From Thermoflavifilum sp. (GTDB taxonomy: Bacteria > Bacteroidota > Bacteroidia > Chitinophagales > Chitinophagaceae), in NCBI GenBank assembly GCA_023511875.1, contig JAIMAQ010000001.1, forward strand, positions 62,001 to 126,000: a stretch of 64,000 nucleotides of DNA, written 5' to 3'. The translations under genes and the position numbers were made by a program. Below are positions 26,622-35,649 of this stretch, one piece after another. Position 1 is the stretch's first letter. Every line of letters begins with the position of its first letter. Under the pieces are notes generated by a model. The model was given only the letters and a program-made list of their open reading frames with translations, was not told the DNA's origin and did no database searches.

Positions 26622-27755
26622 CTATGATAGCTCAGCTCCCAGATCAACAACATGCAGAGGCGACACAAGCTGATGTTGACTCGCCACGTGAATATCTCGC
26701 CAGATGTGATTGAGCGGATGATCGATATAAATGGCTGTCATCCCACAAAAAGGATATAATTGCTCTACCAACTTTAGCGCAACTCTTGCTGCTTCATTTG
26801 TGATTTTTTTAATTTTTCCCACATCACTTTCTTCCAGACGATGTGTCTGCACAAATAAATGCCAAGTTGCTTCTATAGTACCAAAATAACGGTTTCGAAC
26901 TTCTTGAAAACGTTCCTGAGCATGATCCAAGGCATCCACTACTGCAGGAATTTTCCCCAATACCGAATCAAAGCCTGCAGGCTTTTTATGAATCAACAAG
27001 TGTTTAAACTCATCCAAAAAATGTTGTGCCATACCCAGCAACATCACCGAAGTCGTGATCTCTGCAAATCTGAGAAAAGGAAATTGATATAAAGACCCCG
27101 AAGCATAAGGCGAAGGATGTAATAAATCAAAACGATAAATTTCAGGCACTTCTACATCGTTTAGCTTAAAATCATGGCTCGACGTGGCCTGCAAGCCCAT
27201 CACTTGCCAGCTGGGTATCAGCTGCACCCGATCTGCTGGTACAGCAAATGAGCTAAACAATTCTTTGCCTTCAATATCATACATAGGCTCTTGCTCTTCA
27301 TCAAGTAAATAAGCATTCAACGTAAACACTGTAGCATGCACGCTACCACTAGCGTATTTCCAATGCCCATTCAACCGATATTTACCTCGCTGTTGCATGG
27401 CCGTTCCACTAATAGCACCACTGCCAGCCGCCCACGCCTTTTCATCATTAAAAAAATAATATGCTGCTTCAGGATGCATATATCCTGCAAACATATTGGC
27501 ACCAGCACCCAAGTTTATTACCCAACCCACGCTTCCTTCAGCCCAAGCAAGCGCTTCTAACAACCTTATGGAATCTGGTAAGGGCATCTCTGCTCCGCCC
27601 ATATCACGCGGAATCCATATGCGTAAATAACCTTGTTGATAAATAATGGAAAGCTGTTTGTGTGTTAATGCTCCTTGCAATTCGGCTTCTCGAGCTTCTG
27701 CACGAAAAAGTTGCACGATATGCTCAGGTAAAATCTCTTTCGGATGCATGCTCAT
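26622..27755 (-). CDS. Acyl-CoA dehydrogenase-like flavoprotein (possibly a flavin-dependent monooxygenase)
   Basis: 377 residues from the ATG at 27755 (a TTG three codons earlier is a less likely start). N-terminal helical domain (PRDMGGAEMPLPDSIRLLEAL), central beta domain with WKYASGSVHATVF, and a C-terminal four-helix domain with IWRDIHVASQH. The YASG and WRD.H patterns fit the class D flavin monooxygenase branch (DszC/HpaB-like, PF08028) more than true acyl-CoA dehydrogenases, whose catalytic Glu I do not see. The substrate is unknown. It lies 36 nt after the amino acid permease on the same strand. Confidence 0.8.
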   Translation of the reverse strand: MSMHPKEILPEHIVQLFRAEAREAELQGALTHKQLSIIYQQGYLRIWIPRDMGGAEMPLPDSIRLLEALAWAEGSVGWVINLGAGANMFAGYMHPEAAYYFFNDEKAWAAGSGAISGTAMQQRGKYRLNGHWKYASGSVHATVFTLNAYLLDEEQEPMYDIEGKELFSSFAVPADRVQLIPSWQVMGLQATSSHDFKLNDVEVPEIYRFDLLHPSPYASGSLYQFPFLRFAEITTSVMLLGMAQHFLDEFKHLLIHKKPAGFDSVLGKIPAVVDALDHAQERFQEVRNRYFGTIEATWHLFVQTHRLEESDVGKIKKITNEAARVALKLVEQLYPFCGMTAIYIDHPLNHIWRDIHVASQHQLVSPLHVVDLGAELS

Positions 27756-27791
27756 GATGCTCAATAATGCAGGTTATACGAAATAAAAAGT

Positions 27792-29528
27792 TTATTCCAT
27801 AACTTGCGAAGTTATATTTTTTTGCAACTTACTGTGCTTTCGACTATAGGTAAAATATACCACCAAACCAATGATAAGCCAAATTAAAAATCTAAGCCAA
27901 TTGGTATATCCTAACTCTGTCATTAAATACAAGCAACTGCTAAACCCTAATACTGGAATCAACGACCAATTTTTTATATAAGTAAATGCACTGATGATAG
28001 CAGCAACCACGATGAATAACAAATAAGGCAAACGCTCACCCACGCTGAGTGGATGGGCATCATCGAATATCCATAATCCAACAATCTGCTTGCGAAAAAC
28101 AATCACGCCCACAATAAACAATATGGGCACAACCCATTTCCCATTGATATACGGTACCCGAAATCGTGCTTGATGATGATCATCGGCAGGTAGAAATAAA
28201 ATGCCCCCACAAACCAGCACAAAGGCAAACAGAGTGCCAATGCTCGTCAGGTCGGTTACTTCTTGCAAGTTCATGAATAAAGCTGGAACAGCCACTACAA
28301 TACCGGTAACAATGGTAGAAAAAGAAGGTGTGCCAAAACGCGGATGAATGCGAGAAAAAGCAGGTGGTAACAAACCATCTCTACTCATACTCATCCAAAT
28401 TCTCGGTTGCCCCATTTGAAACACCAGCAGCACACTAGCCGTAGCAATGACCGCACTGATAGAAATCACATAACTAATATGCGTTAAACCCAAACGTTGA
28501 AACACAAAAGCCAAGGGATCATTAACATTTAACTCATGAAAAGGCACCATGCCCGTTAATACCAGTGAAACCAAAATATACAATATCGTACAAATGAGTA
28601 ACGACAACATCATGCCAAGTGGCAAATCTCTTTGCGGATGTCGACATTCTTCGGCTGTAGTAGAAATGGCATCAAAACCAATATAGGCAAAAAACACTGC
28701 CGACACGCCTTTCATCACTCCTCCCATGCCATTCGGTAAAAATGGCGACCAATTGCTGGGTTGCACATAAAAAAATCCTAACACAATCACTCCAATGATC
28801 ACCAATAGTTTTAAAGCCACCATGAGATTAGTGGCGAGCTTGGTTTCTTTAATACCAATGTATACCAAAAAGGTAATAAATACTACTATAGCTAATGCTG
28901 GTAAATCGGCAATCAGCTTAATACCGCCCGGCAAAGATGGAGCATCGACCCAAGCATGATAAGCGATTTGTATTTGTGCAGGCAAACTATTTAAGGCATG
29001 ACCAGTTGCCATCTCTCGCAAAGCAGCATGGTAACCCCGATAAGCCGAAAGGAAATCCATCGTAAAATAATCGGGTAATTGTATATGAAAGCCTGCTAAC
29101 AAGTTGCTGAAATAACCACTCCAGGAGATAGATACGGCAATATTACCAATAGCATATTCCATCAATAAATCCCAGCCAATGATCCAGGCAACAAGCTCAC
29201 CAAAAGATGCATAGGCATAGGTATAAGCGCTGCCAGAAACAGGAATGCGTGCAGCAAACTCTGCATAACACATTGCCGAAAATCCACAGGTAATGGCCGT
29301 CAATACAAACAAAATCGAAATACCCGGCCCACCTTGATAGGCAGCCTCACCAATGGTAGAAAAAATACCTGCTCCTACTACGGCAGCAATACCCATTGCC
29401 GTAAGATCTTTTACAGTTAACACCCGCTTTAGATGCCCTTGCTTGCCTTCTGATGTACTTTCTGCTTGTGCTTCCTGTAAAATCGCGTCGATAGGTTTTT
29501 TTCGAAGGTATTGACGTAAACCACTCAT
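27792..29528 (-). CDS. APC-superfamily amino acid permease, CAT-like
   Basis: 578 residues, integral membrane protein. The N-terminal TMG motif region (DLTAMGIAAVVGAGIFSTIG) and SGSAYTYAYASFGEL are typical of the cationic amino acid transporter branch (YfnA/CAT) of the APC superfamily. About 12-14 membrane segments; the conserved FFAYIGFDAISTTAEE block is present near residue 285. The C-terminus is basic. Probable proton-coupled amino acid uptake or exchange at the inner membrane; which amino acid is not readable. It starts 3 nt after the polyprenyl synthetase stop, so the two are cotranscribed. Confidence 0.92.
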   Translation of the reverse strand: MSGLRQYLRKKPIDAILQEAQAESTSEGKQGHLKRVLTVKDLTAMGIAAVVGAGIFSTIGEAAYQGGPGISILFVLTAITCGFSAMCYAEFAARIPVSGSAYTYAYASFGELVAWIIGWDLLMEYAIGNIAVSISWSGYFSNLLAGFHIQLPDYFTMDFLSAYRGYHAALREMATGHALNSLPAQIQIAYHAWVDAPSLPGGIKLIADLPALAIVVFITFLVYIGIKETKLATNLMVALKLLVIIGVIVLGFFYVQPSNWSPFLPNGMGGVMKGVSAVFFAYIGFDAISTTAEECRHPQRDLPLGMMLSLLICTILYILVSLVLTGMVPFHELNVNDPLAFVFQRLGLTHISYVISISAVIATASVLLVFQMGQPRIWMSMSRDGLLPPAFSRIHPRFGTPSFSTIVTGIVVAVPALFMNLQEVTDLTSIGTLFAFVLVCGGILFLPADDHHQARFRVPYINGKWVVPILFIVGVIVFRKQIVGLWIFDDAHPLSVGERLPYLLFIVVAAIISAFTYIKNWSLIPVLGFSSCLYLMTELGYTNWLRFLIWLIIGLVVYFTYSRKHSKLQKNITSQVME

Positions 29529-29531
29529 GAA

Positions 29532-30503
29532 TTAGGAAGTTCTATTCAGCAAATATGAAACCAATTCTTCTAAAGGTTTTTTACGAGAAGAGATGACTGC
29601 AATTTCTTCAAGATGATGTAAGGCTTGGTCGGTATATTTTTTCTTTTCGGCCTCCGCCCATTCTTTAATATGCAATTGCTCAAATAGTTCGATCACCCGT
29701 TTCACTTTTTGCTGACCCTGCAGTTGCATACATGCATCCAATTGCTGTCGTTGAGCAGCATCAGCGATTTCATAGGCTTTTACAAGTAAGAATGTTTTCT
29801 TGTTGGCTAAAATATCCCCTCCTTGTTGCTTGCCAAATTTTTCTGGATCACCAAACACATCTAGCCAGTCGTCTTGAATTTGAAAAGCGATACCTAAATG
29901 TTTACCAAACTCATACAAGTGATGAATATTACGATCGCCAGCACCACCAATGAGTGCACCAATTTGCAAGCTTGCAGCAAGTAGCACAGATGTTTTCAGT
30001 GCAATCATGTGCAAATAAGCATCCATGGGAATCTGTGTAGGATGCCTCCGTTCAAACTCCATATCGAGCTGCTGGCCCTCGCATACTAATCGAGCGGCTT
30101 GATTGAAAGCATGTAAAATATCGGGTAATATTTCTGATGAAATATATTTGAGGTGTTCATAAGCTTGAACGAGCATAACATCACCAGCCAAGATAGCCGT
30201 TGGAACACCGTATTTTTCATGCACAGAGATCTGCCTTCTACGTAGAGGAGCCTGATCCATAATATCGTCGTGGATAAGGGTAAAATTGTGAAATAGCTCA
30301 ATAGCTACAGCTGCTTCATATGCATCTTCAACAATATCGTCAAACAATTCATTGCCCATCAAACAAAGTATTGGACGAATGCGTTTCCCCTGAATTTGCA
30401 ACATATGCCGGGCTGCATCGTAAAGCTCTACTGGCTCTTGTGGAAATTGATAGATGTTAAATCTTTTCTCAAATGTTTCCAATAATTCACGAAAGCTATG
30501 CAT
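29532..30503 (-). CDS. Polyprenyl (geranylgeranyl/octaprenyl-type) diphosphate synthase
   Basis: 323 residues. First Asp-rich motif DDIMD (79-83) in LIHDDIMDQAPLRR and second motif FQIQDDWLDVFGD near residue 212 bind Mg2+ and the allylic diphosphate. GKRIRP near 39-44 binds isopentenyl diphosphate. The fold is the all-alpha trans-prenyltransferase. It makes the chain for quinones or related isoprenoids; chain length cannot be settled by eye. It lies 19 nt after the RNase R gene and directly before the permease. Confidence 0.92.
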   Translation of the reverse strand: MHSFRELLETFEKRFNIYQFPQEPVELYDAARHMLQIQGKRIRPILCLMGNELFDDIVEDAYEAAVAIELFHNFTLIHDDIMDQAPLRRRQISVHEKYGVPTAILAGDVMLVQAYEHLKYISSEILPDILHAFNQAARLVCEGQQLDMEFERRHPTQIPMDAYLHMIALKTSVLLAASLQIGALIGGAGDRNIHHLYEFGKHLGIAFQIQDDWLDVFGDPEKFGKQQGGDILANKKTFLLVKAYEIADAAQRQQLDACMQLQGQQKVKRVIELFEQLHIKEWAEAEKKKYTDQALHHLEEIAVISSRKKPLEELVSYLLNRTS

Positions 30504-30522
30504 AGTAAACTGATTATGCTAG

Positions 30523-32571
30523 TTAAGACTTGCTACGTTTTTTGCGTTTAGAGATATGGTGTTGTTCAACGACTTCTACCAACTCATAATCTAGTTGACG
30601 TTTTTGTAAGTTGGCACCAGCTACTAAAATGGTGACGGTATCGCCAAATCGAAACCTGCGCCCCGTATGAATCCCAATGAGTGCATATTCGGTTTCCGAA
30701 TAGCGAAATTCGTCTATACTCAACAAGCTTTGTATGCTAATCATGCCTTCACACTTCGTATCAATCGTTTCTACCCAAAAACCAAAAGGAGCCACACCCG
30801 AAATTACCCCATCAAACACCTCACCAATATGCTGCATCATATATTCAACTTGCTTGTATTTAGTAGCCTCGCGCTCAGCCTCCATGGCATGACGTTCCAT
30901 CTCCGAACAATGCCTACATTTTTTTTCTAATTCTTTGTCGGGTACAATCTTTCCTTCCAGGCATTGTTGAATGATTCGATGCACCATAAGATCGGGATAT
31001 CGACGAATGGGGGAAGTAAAATGGCAATAATGATCAAAGCCCAAGCCATAATGTCCTATGTTTTCCGTGCTATACACCGCTTTTGCCATAGTACGAATGC
31101 CCAAGGATTCCAGTACCTGTTGTTCAGGACGGCCTTGTACCAATGCAAGCATCTTATTGAACGATGCGGCAATACTTTGTGGTGTAGATAAATCAAAACG
31201 ATGACCAAATTTTAAAGCGAAAGCCGAAAATATTTTCAGCTTTTCTTCATCGGGCTGGTCGTGTACCCGATAGGGGAAGGGTATGGGGCGATGTTGATAA
31301 GTGTATTTAGCAGCAAATTCAGCAATCGTGCGATTGGCTAGTAGCATCATTTCTTCAATCAGCTGATGAGCCGCTTTGCTTTCTTTGATGGTGATGCCGA
31401 TGGGAAAAGCCCGTTCGTCCAAGATAAATCGTACTTCCGATGAGCTGAAATTGATAGCGCCATTTGCGATTCTCTCCCTGCGCAATTGCTGAGCAATATG
31501 ATGCAACATCATGATTTCTCCTACAAAAGCTGGCGCATCTTTTTCTTTCAACATCATTTCCGCCTCTTCTGCAGCATGTGCTTCAATGATTTCCTGCACC
31601 TCTTCATATGTAAACCTACGATCGGAGCGGATCACTGTTTTACCAATCCAATGTTTTTTAATCTCGGCATGTGCAGTCACGTGAAAAATCACCGAAAAGC
31701 AAAGCTTATCTTCATGTGGCCGTAAGGAGCACAATTCATTCGAAATTTTCTCTGGCAACATGGGCAACACCCTGTCGGGCAAATAAACAGAGGTTGCTCG
31801 GCGATAAGCTTCTTCATCGAGTGCTGTACCCGGAAGCACATAATAACTTACATCAGCAATATGCACACCAATTTCATACAATCCATTTTTTAACATCTTA
31901 AACGAAAGCGCATCATCAAAATCACGTGCATCAATTGGATCAATGGTAAATGTGGTGATGTTGCGCACATCTTTACGATGAGCGATTTCTTTTTCAGGAA
32001 TATATTCTGGCAAATGCAATAGTTCTTGCATCACCTCATTAGGGAAAACCAATGGAAATCCATGACTAATGAGGATCTCTTTCATTGCTACATCATTAGC
32101 ACTGGTGAGCCCCGGGTCGAGCACCTGGGTAATCTCACCTTCCGGCAAATGATGAGTTCCTTGCCATCGAAGAATCTTTACCACTACCTTATCGCCAGGT
32201 TGAGCATCATGAATATGATCTGCATCGACATGCACTTTGGGCAAATGTTCGTCATCGGGCACTACGAAAGCCTCATGGGCAATGATTTGCAAAACACCTG
32301 TAAACTCTTGCCTTTTCCGACGAATAACTTGAAGCACTTCGCCCTCCATGCGTGCACCCTTTTTGCGACGAGGAATTACTTTTACCAAAACCTCATCGCC
32401 ATGTAATGCAGAATTGAGGTTCTTCTGCCGCACGCGGATATCTTTATCTAACCCTTCTACCATAATATAGGCCATGCCCGATCGCGTCATATCTACCGTG
32501 CCTTGATATTCCCGAGCATGGGAGGTAGAGGAAGGGGGAGATTTCCTTTTACGCTGTTTTTTTCTGGGCAT
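30523..32571 (-). CDS. rnr: Ribonuclease R
   Basis: 682 residues; processive 3'-5' exoribonuclease. A basic N-terminus (KKQRKRKSPPSS) is followed by cold-shock-like OB domains, then the RNB catalytic domain starting near residue 200: IDPIDARDFDDALS holds the clustered Asp residues that bind Mg2+. YLPDRVLPMLP, SSEVRFILDE and HFTSPIRRYPDLMVHR are present. A C-terminal S1 domain (GEVFDGVISGVAPFGFWVE) and basic tail (HISKRKKRSKS) complete it. It is shorter than E. coli RNase R, as usual in this phylum. First of the rnr, polyprenyl synthase, permease series. Confidence 0.95.
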   Translation of the reverse strand: MPRKKQRKRKSPPSSTSHAREYQGTVDMTRSGMAYIMVEGLDKDIRVRQKNLNSALHGDEVLVKVIPRRKKGARMEGEVLQVIRRKRQEFTGVLQIIAHEAFVVPDDEHLPKVHVDADHIHDAQPGDKVVVKILRWQGTHHLPEGEITQVLDPGLTSANDVAMKEILISHGFPLVFPNEVMQELLHLPEYIPEKEIAHRKDVRNITTFTIDPIDARDFDDALSFKMLKNGLYEIGVHIADVSYYVLPGTALDEEAYRRATSVYLPDRVLPMLPEKISNELCSLRPHEDKLCFSVIFHVTAHAEIKKHWIGKTVIRSDRRFTYEEVQEIIEAHAAEEAEMMLKEKDAPAFVGEIMMLHHIAQQLRRERIANGAINFSSSEVRFILDERAFPIGITIKESKAAHQLIEEMMLLANRTIAEFAAKYTYQHRPIPFPYRVHDQPDEEKLKIFSAFALKFGHRFDLSTPQSIAASFNKMLALVQGRPEQQVLESLGIRTMAKAVYSTENIGHYGLGFDHYCHFTSPIRRYPDLMVHRIIQQCLEGKIVPDKELEKKCRHCSEMERHAMEAEREATKYKQVEYMMQHIGEVFDGVISGVAPFGFWVETIDTKCEGMISIQSLLSIDEFRYSETEYALIGIHTGRRFRFGDTVTILVAGANLQKRQLDYELVEVVEQHHISKRKKRSKS

Positions 32572-32663
32572 AAATAAATATTCTTCCTATTGAAGATGCC
32601 TGTTTATTAAAATGTCTTGTGTAAAAATACATGATCCTGAGCAAGTCAACATCAAATACATAA

Positions 32664-33746
32664 TCAAGTAAAAGTTTGCTGAATATATTGATCAATTTGT
32701 TTTAAAAATATTTCTTGTTGGTCAAATAAAAAATAAATTTCTACCGGTTGTACCACCATTTGCCAGCCGAGTTTGCGTATATCTGCTTCCCATGCGCGTA
32801 GCTTCACAGCATCTTTCTCTGTGGTGAGTATTATCCTATGATCGGGGTTAAGGCGTTGATATCGCTCATGCACACGGAATAAATCGGTTGACGAATATCG
32901 ATGATGATCGCTATAAAATAATGTTTCTACTCTCGCAAAGCTATTTTTCCATACCTGTAAAAAGCTCTGTGGGCGTGCAATACCAGCTACTAGCAGAATT
33001 TCAGTTTCTGGAAGAAGCGTTACTGGCTGTTGGGTAAAAAAATCATACGGCTGAGGGTAGCGCAATCCCGTAAAAAAAACTTGTTGCTGAGGTCTAAGCC
33101 GAAGCCGTTGTTGCAAATATTGGGCTTCTTGAAGATCGAGATGATTGGGGCATTTGGTAACGATGATGATATTGGCTCTTTTAGCAGACCCTCGCATATC
33201 GCGCAGATAACCTACTGGGAATAAATGATCATCAATAAAAAGACGATCGTAGGTAGTGAGCAAAATGCTTATTCCTGGCTGCAAGCTGCGATGTTGAAAA
33301 GCATCGTCTAAAACAACCACAAACCGATGATCGGAGAAAGGTTTTTGCTCTCCTGCATCCATTAACAATTGTGGAATAGCCAACGCTCGCTGCTCAGCTA
33401 CTGCCAAGGGTACCTCTGGATGATGCATATGCAACAACATCGGTTCATCGCCAATATCTGCAGCCGTGCTAGCTGCATGGGCATAAAGATAGCCGCTAGT
33501 ACGACGGCCATAACCTCGACTCAAGATCACGGGTTCTGTGTGTTGCTTGAGTTGAGTTACCAACCAATCCACATGAGGCGTTTTGCCCGTACCTCCCATG
33601 GCCAAGTTACCGATAGCAATCACGGGAACATCAAATCGAACAGCGCTCAACAACCCTATATTATACAATAAATTGCGCAACCAGATGCCTACCCCGTAAG
33701 CACAGGCGAAAGGAAATAACAACCAACGAAAAACAGTCAACCGCAT
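32664..33746 (-). CDS. lpxK: Tetraacyldisaccharide 4'-kinase
   Basis: 360 residues; phosphorylates the 4' position of the lipid A disaccharide at the inner membrane. N-terminal hydrophobic helix (7-30), P-loop in VIAIGNLAMGGTGKTP (residues 42-57), ILSRGYGRRTSGY with the catalytic region, and DDAFQHRSL (DDGFQH in most) with a D-H pair typical of LpxK. Its presence agrees with a gram-negative outer membrane with lipid A and with the LptD/OstA genes in the window. It lies 51 nt after the formimidoyltransferase gene. Confidence 0.95.
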   Translation of the reverse strand: MRLTVFRWLLFPFACAYGVGIWLRNLLYNIGLLSAVRFDVPVIAIGNLAMGGTGKTPHVDWLVTQLKQHTEPVILSRGYGRRTSGYLYAHAASTAADIGDEPMLLHMHHPEVPLAVAEQRALAIPQLLMDAGEQKPFSDHRFVVVLDDAFQHRSLQPGISILLTTYDRLFIDDHLFPVGYLRDMRGSAKRANIIIVTKCPNHLDLQEAQYLQQRLRLRPQQQVFFTGLRYPQPYDFFTQQPVTLLPETEILLVAGIARPQSFLQVWKNSFARVETLFYSDHHRYSSTDLFRVHERYQRLNPDHRIILTTEKDAVKLRAWEADIRKLGWQMVVQPVEIYFLFDQQEIFLKQIDQYIQQTFT

Positions 33747-33797
33747 ATTCGTCCAAAAGAAAAGGGCAAGGTAGTAAAATCTGCTCTTCAGATGGCA

Positions 33798-34880
33798 TTA
33801 TGGGTAAATCCCTTCATCCATTTCTTTTTCCAATGAAAGAGGCACATGATGCAACGAAAAAACGTCGGGATATTGTTGCATGACATATTCAAGAATCTTT
33901 TGTTCTGGAAGAAAAGGTTGTAGGGCATTTAATCCTAGTTGAGAAATAGCTAGTTCCACTAAAAAAGATGTGTCATCACGGGAGGTAGAGAGCTGGGCTT
34001 GATGAGCGTAATAAATTCCGGCATTGAGCAAGCAAGCCAGCGGCACCAGTCCGATGATTTCACTGCCTTTCACCTCCAGACCCCATTCCGTGGCTTTTGC
34101 TTTGATGAATTCAAAAGCTTGATGCAAGGGCGTTTGCACCACGTCGGTAATGTTGGTAGAAACTTGTGCAAGGCCATATTCAGCCACATACCAGCCAATA
34201 GCCCTAAGTCCAGGTAAGCCACCAGACTGCGTTTCACGCACGGCTGCCGCAATAGCTTGTGCTTTATTCACATCAGTTGTATTTAGATGTACGTTAAAAG
34301 CCACCAGAAAGGGCCTGGCGCCGATGACTACAGCGCCTGCCGTGGGATGAGGTTGAGCTGGGCCATAATCGGGTTGCCACTCGGCGGCATGCATTTTCTC
34401 AGCCAGCCCTTCAAATTCGCCCTTGCGAATCGTGGCAAGCCGTTTGCGCCTAGCTTGTAAGCGAGCAGCTTCGTAGAGAAAGACGGGTAACTGCAGACTA
34501 TCGGCTACACGCCTGGCCAGCTGGCGCGCTAGATACACGGTTTCCCGCATAGTCATATCTTGTAAAGGAATAAGCGGACACACATCGGTGGCACCTATGC
34601 GAGGATGTACACCTTGATGTTTCCGCATATCAATGAGTGCCGTGGCCTGGCGTATGCCTTGAAAAAGGGCTTCTGTAAGAGCCTCTGGCTGCCCCGCCAA
34701 AGTGATCACCGTACGATTAGCGGCCCATCCACTATCTACATGCAATATCCTCACGCCCTCCCGAAGATTCCCAGAGAAATCATAAGCTATAGCATGCGCT
34801 ATTTGTTCAATCACTCGTTTATCACGTCCTTCACTAAAATTGGGTACGGCTTCTATGATCCGAGAGTCTCGCTGTGCCAT
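33798..34880 (-). CDS. ftcD: Glutamate formimidoyltransferase
   Basis: 360 residues from the ATG at 34880; the upstream ATG at 34907 would overlap bioD by 20 nt. It transfers the formimino group of N-formimino-L-glutamate to tetrahydrofolate in histidine breakdown. Seen: IIEAVPNFSEGRD, KHQGVHPRIGATDVCPLIP with the conserved His residues (88 and 92) of the formiminotransferase N-subdomain, and the C-subdomain GLRAIGWYVAEYGLAQVSTNITD. The bifunctional cyclodeaminase half of mammalian FTCD is absent as a standard domain; the C-terminus (GSEIIGLVPLACLL) is short. No other hut gene is near. Probably cotranscribed with bioD (7-nt gap). Confidence 0.92.
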   Translation of the reverse strand: MAQRDSRIIEAVPNFSEGRDKRVIEQIAHAIAYDFSGNLREGVRILHVDSGWAANRTVITLAGQPEALTEALFQGIRQATALIDMRKHQGVHPRIGATDVCPLIPLQDMTMRETVYLARQLARRVADSLQLPVFLYEAARLQARRKRLATIRKGEFEGLAEKMHAAEWQPDYGPAQPHPTAGAVVIGARPFLVAFNVHLNTTDVNKAQAIAAAVRETQSGGLPGLRAIGWYVAEYGLAQVSTNITDVVQTPLHQAFEFIKAKATEWGLEVKGSEIIGLVPLACLLNAGIYYAHQAQLSTSRDDTSFLVELAISQLGLNALQPFLPEQKILEYVMQQYPDVFSLHHVPLSLEKEMDEGIYP

Positions 34881-34887
34881 TGATCCA

Positions 34888-35529
34888 TTAAGAATTAACC
34901 AGTGCATGACGCAGGCTCAACCGTTGGGCTTGCTGTCGAATCCATTCGTCATCAATGTGTTCTACCCAATCTAAGCTGGCCAATTTAGGCCAGGGCAGCC
35001 ATGCTTCTAGATCGGCTTCATTGCTTTCATAACCACCATTAGCCATCCAGCCTCTTACGGGAATTTGTGCTTGCTCTAAAACACGTGCCGTGAGTAACGT
35101 GTGGTTTAAACTGCCCAGATATTGCCTGGAAACCATTACTACAGGTGTCTGCAGCTGTAATATCAAGTCGAGAAAGGTTTGGTTTTCATTTAGGGGGACC
35201 AACAAGCCTCCTGCTCCTTCGATGATGAGCCAGCGGTTGGGCTTATGTATTCGATGAAAAGCTTTCACAATAGTGGATACATCTATAGATATCCCTTCTT
35301 CCCGCGCTGCTAGATGAGGAGAAACAGCTCTTTTTAACCGATATACCTCTGGATGAACGACAACTGAAGTTCCCAGCCATTGTTGAATGCGCTCAGCATC
35401 TGTACCTTCTTCGGCTCCAGATTGCACAGGCTTCCAATAATCGGCTTGTAGCGCAGCTACCAATATCGCCGAAGCCACGGTTTTCCCTACATCGGTACCA
35501 ATGCCCGTGACAAATAAAACTCCAGACAT
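34888..35529 (-). CDS. bioD: Dethiobiotin synthetase
   Basis: 213 residues; closes the ureido ring of dethiobiotin from diaminopelargonic acid, CO2 and ATP. P-loop FVTGIGTDVGKTVAS (residues 6-20), WKPVQSGAEEGTDAERIQ with the substrate Lys and Gln-Ser-Gly, and IIEGAGGLLVPLN with the Mg-binding Glu. Length is usual. The other biotin genes are not nearby. Promoter TTTG-N18-TAGGTTTG lies upstream. Confidence 0.95.
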   Translation of the reverse strand: MSGVLFVTGIGTDVGKTVASAILVAALQADYWKPVQSGAEEGTDAERIQQWLGTSVVVHPEVYRLKRAVSPHLAAREEGISIDVSTIVKAFHRIHKPNRWLIIEGAGGLLVPLNENQTFLDLILQLQTPVVMVSRQYLGSLNHTLLTARVLEQAQIPVRGWMANGGYESNEADLEAWLPWPKLASLDWVEHIDDEWIRQQAQRLSLRHALVNS

Positions 35530-35546
35530 GTGTGAGCATGTTTTTG

Positions 35547-35576
35547 CAAACCTACGAGAAATAAACGAGCTACAAA
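35547..35576 (-). promoter_or_regulatory. Promoter of bioD
   Basis: Minus strand: TTTG (35576-35573), 18 nt, TAGGTTTG (35554-35547); 17 nt to the ATG at 35529. Both Bacteroidota elements at a normal distance. Confidence 0.6.
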
Positions 35577-35649
35577 TCGTGCATAGCTCTTAAAAAGCCG
35601 CTACATTAGCCAATTTTCGTTTACTTTGCAACAAATCCCTCCAACATCT

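Noticed and set aside
33798-34880. Truncated bifunctional FTCD
   Set aside because: Stand-alone formimidoyltransferases of about 300-370 residues are normal in bacteria, so the missing cyclodeaminase is not a truncation.
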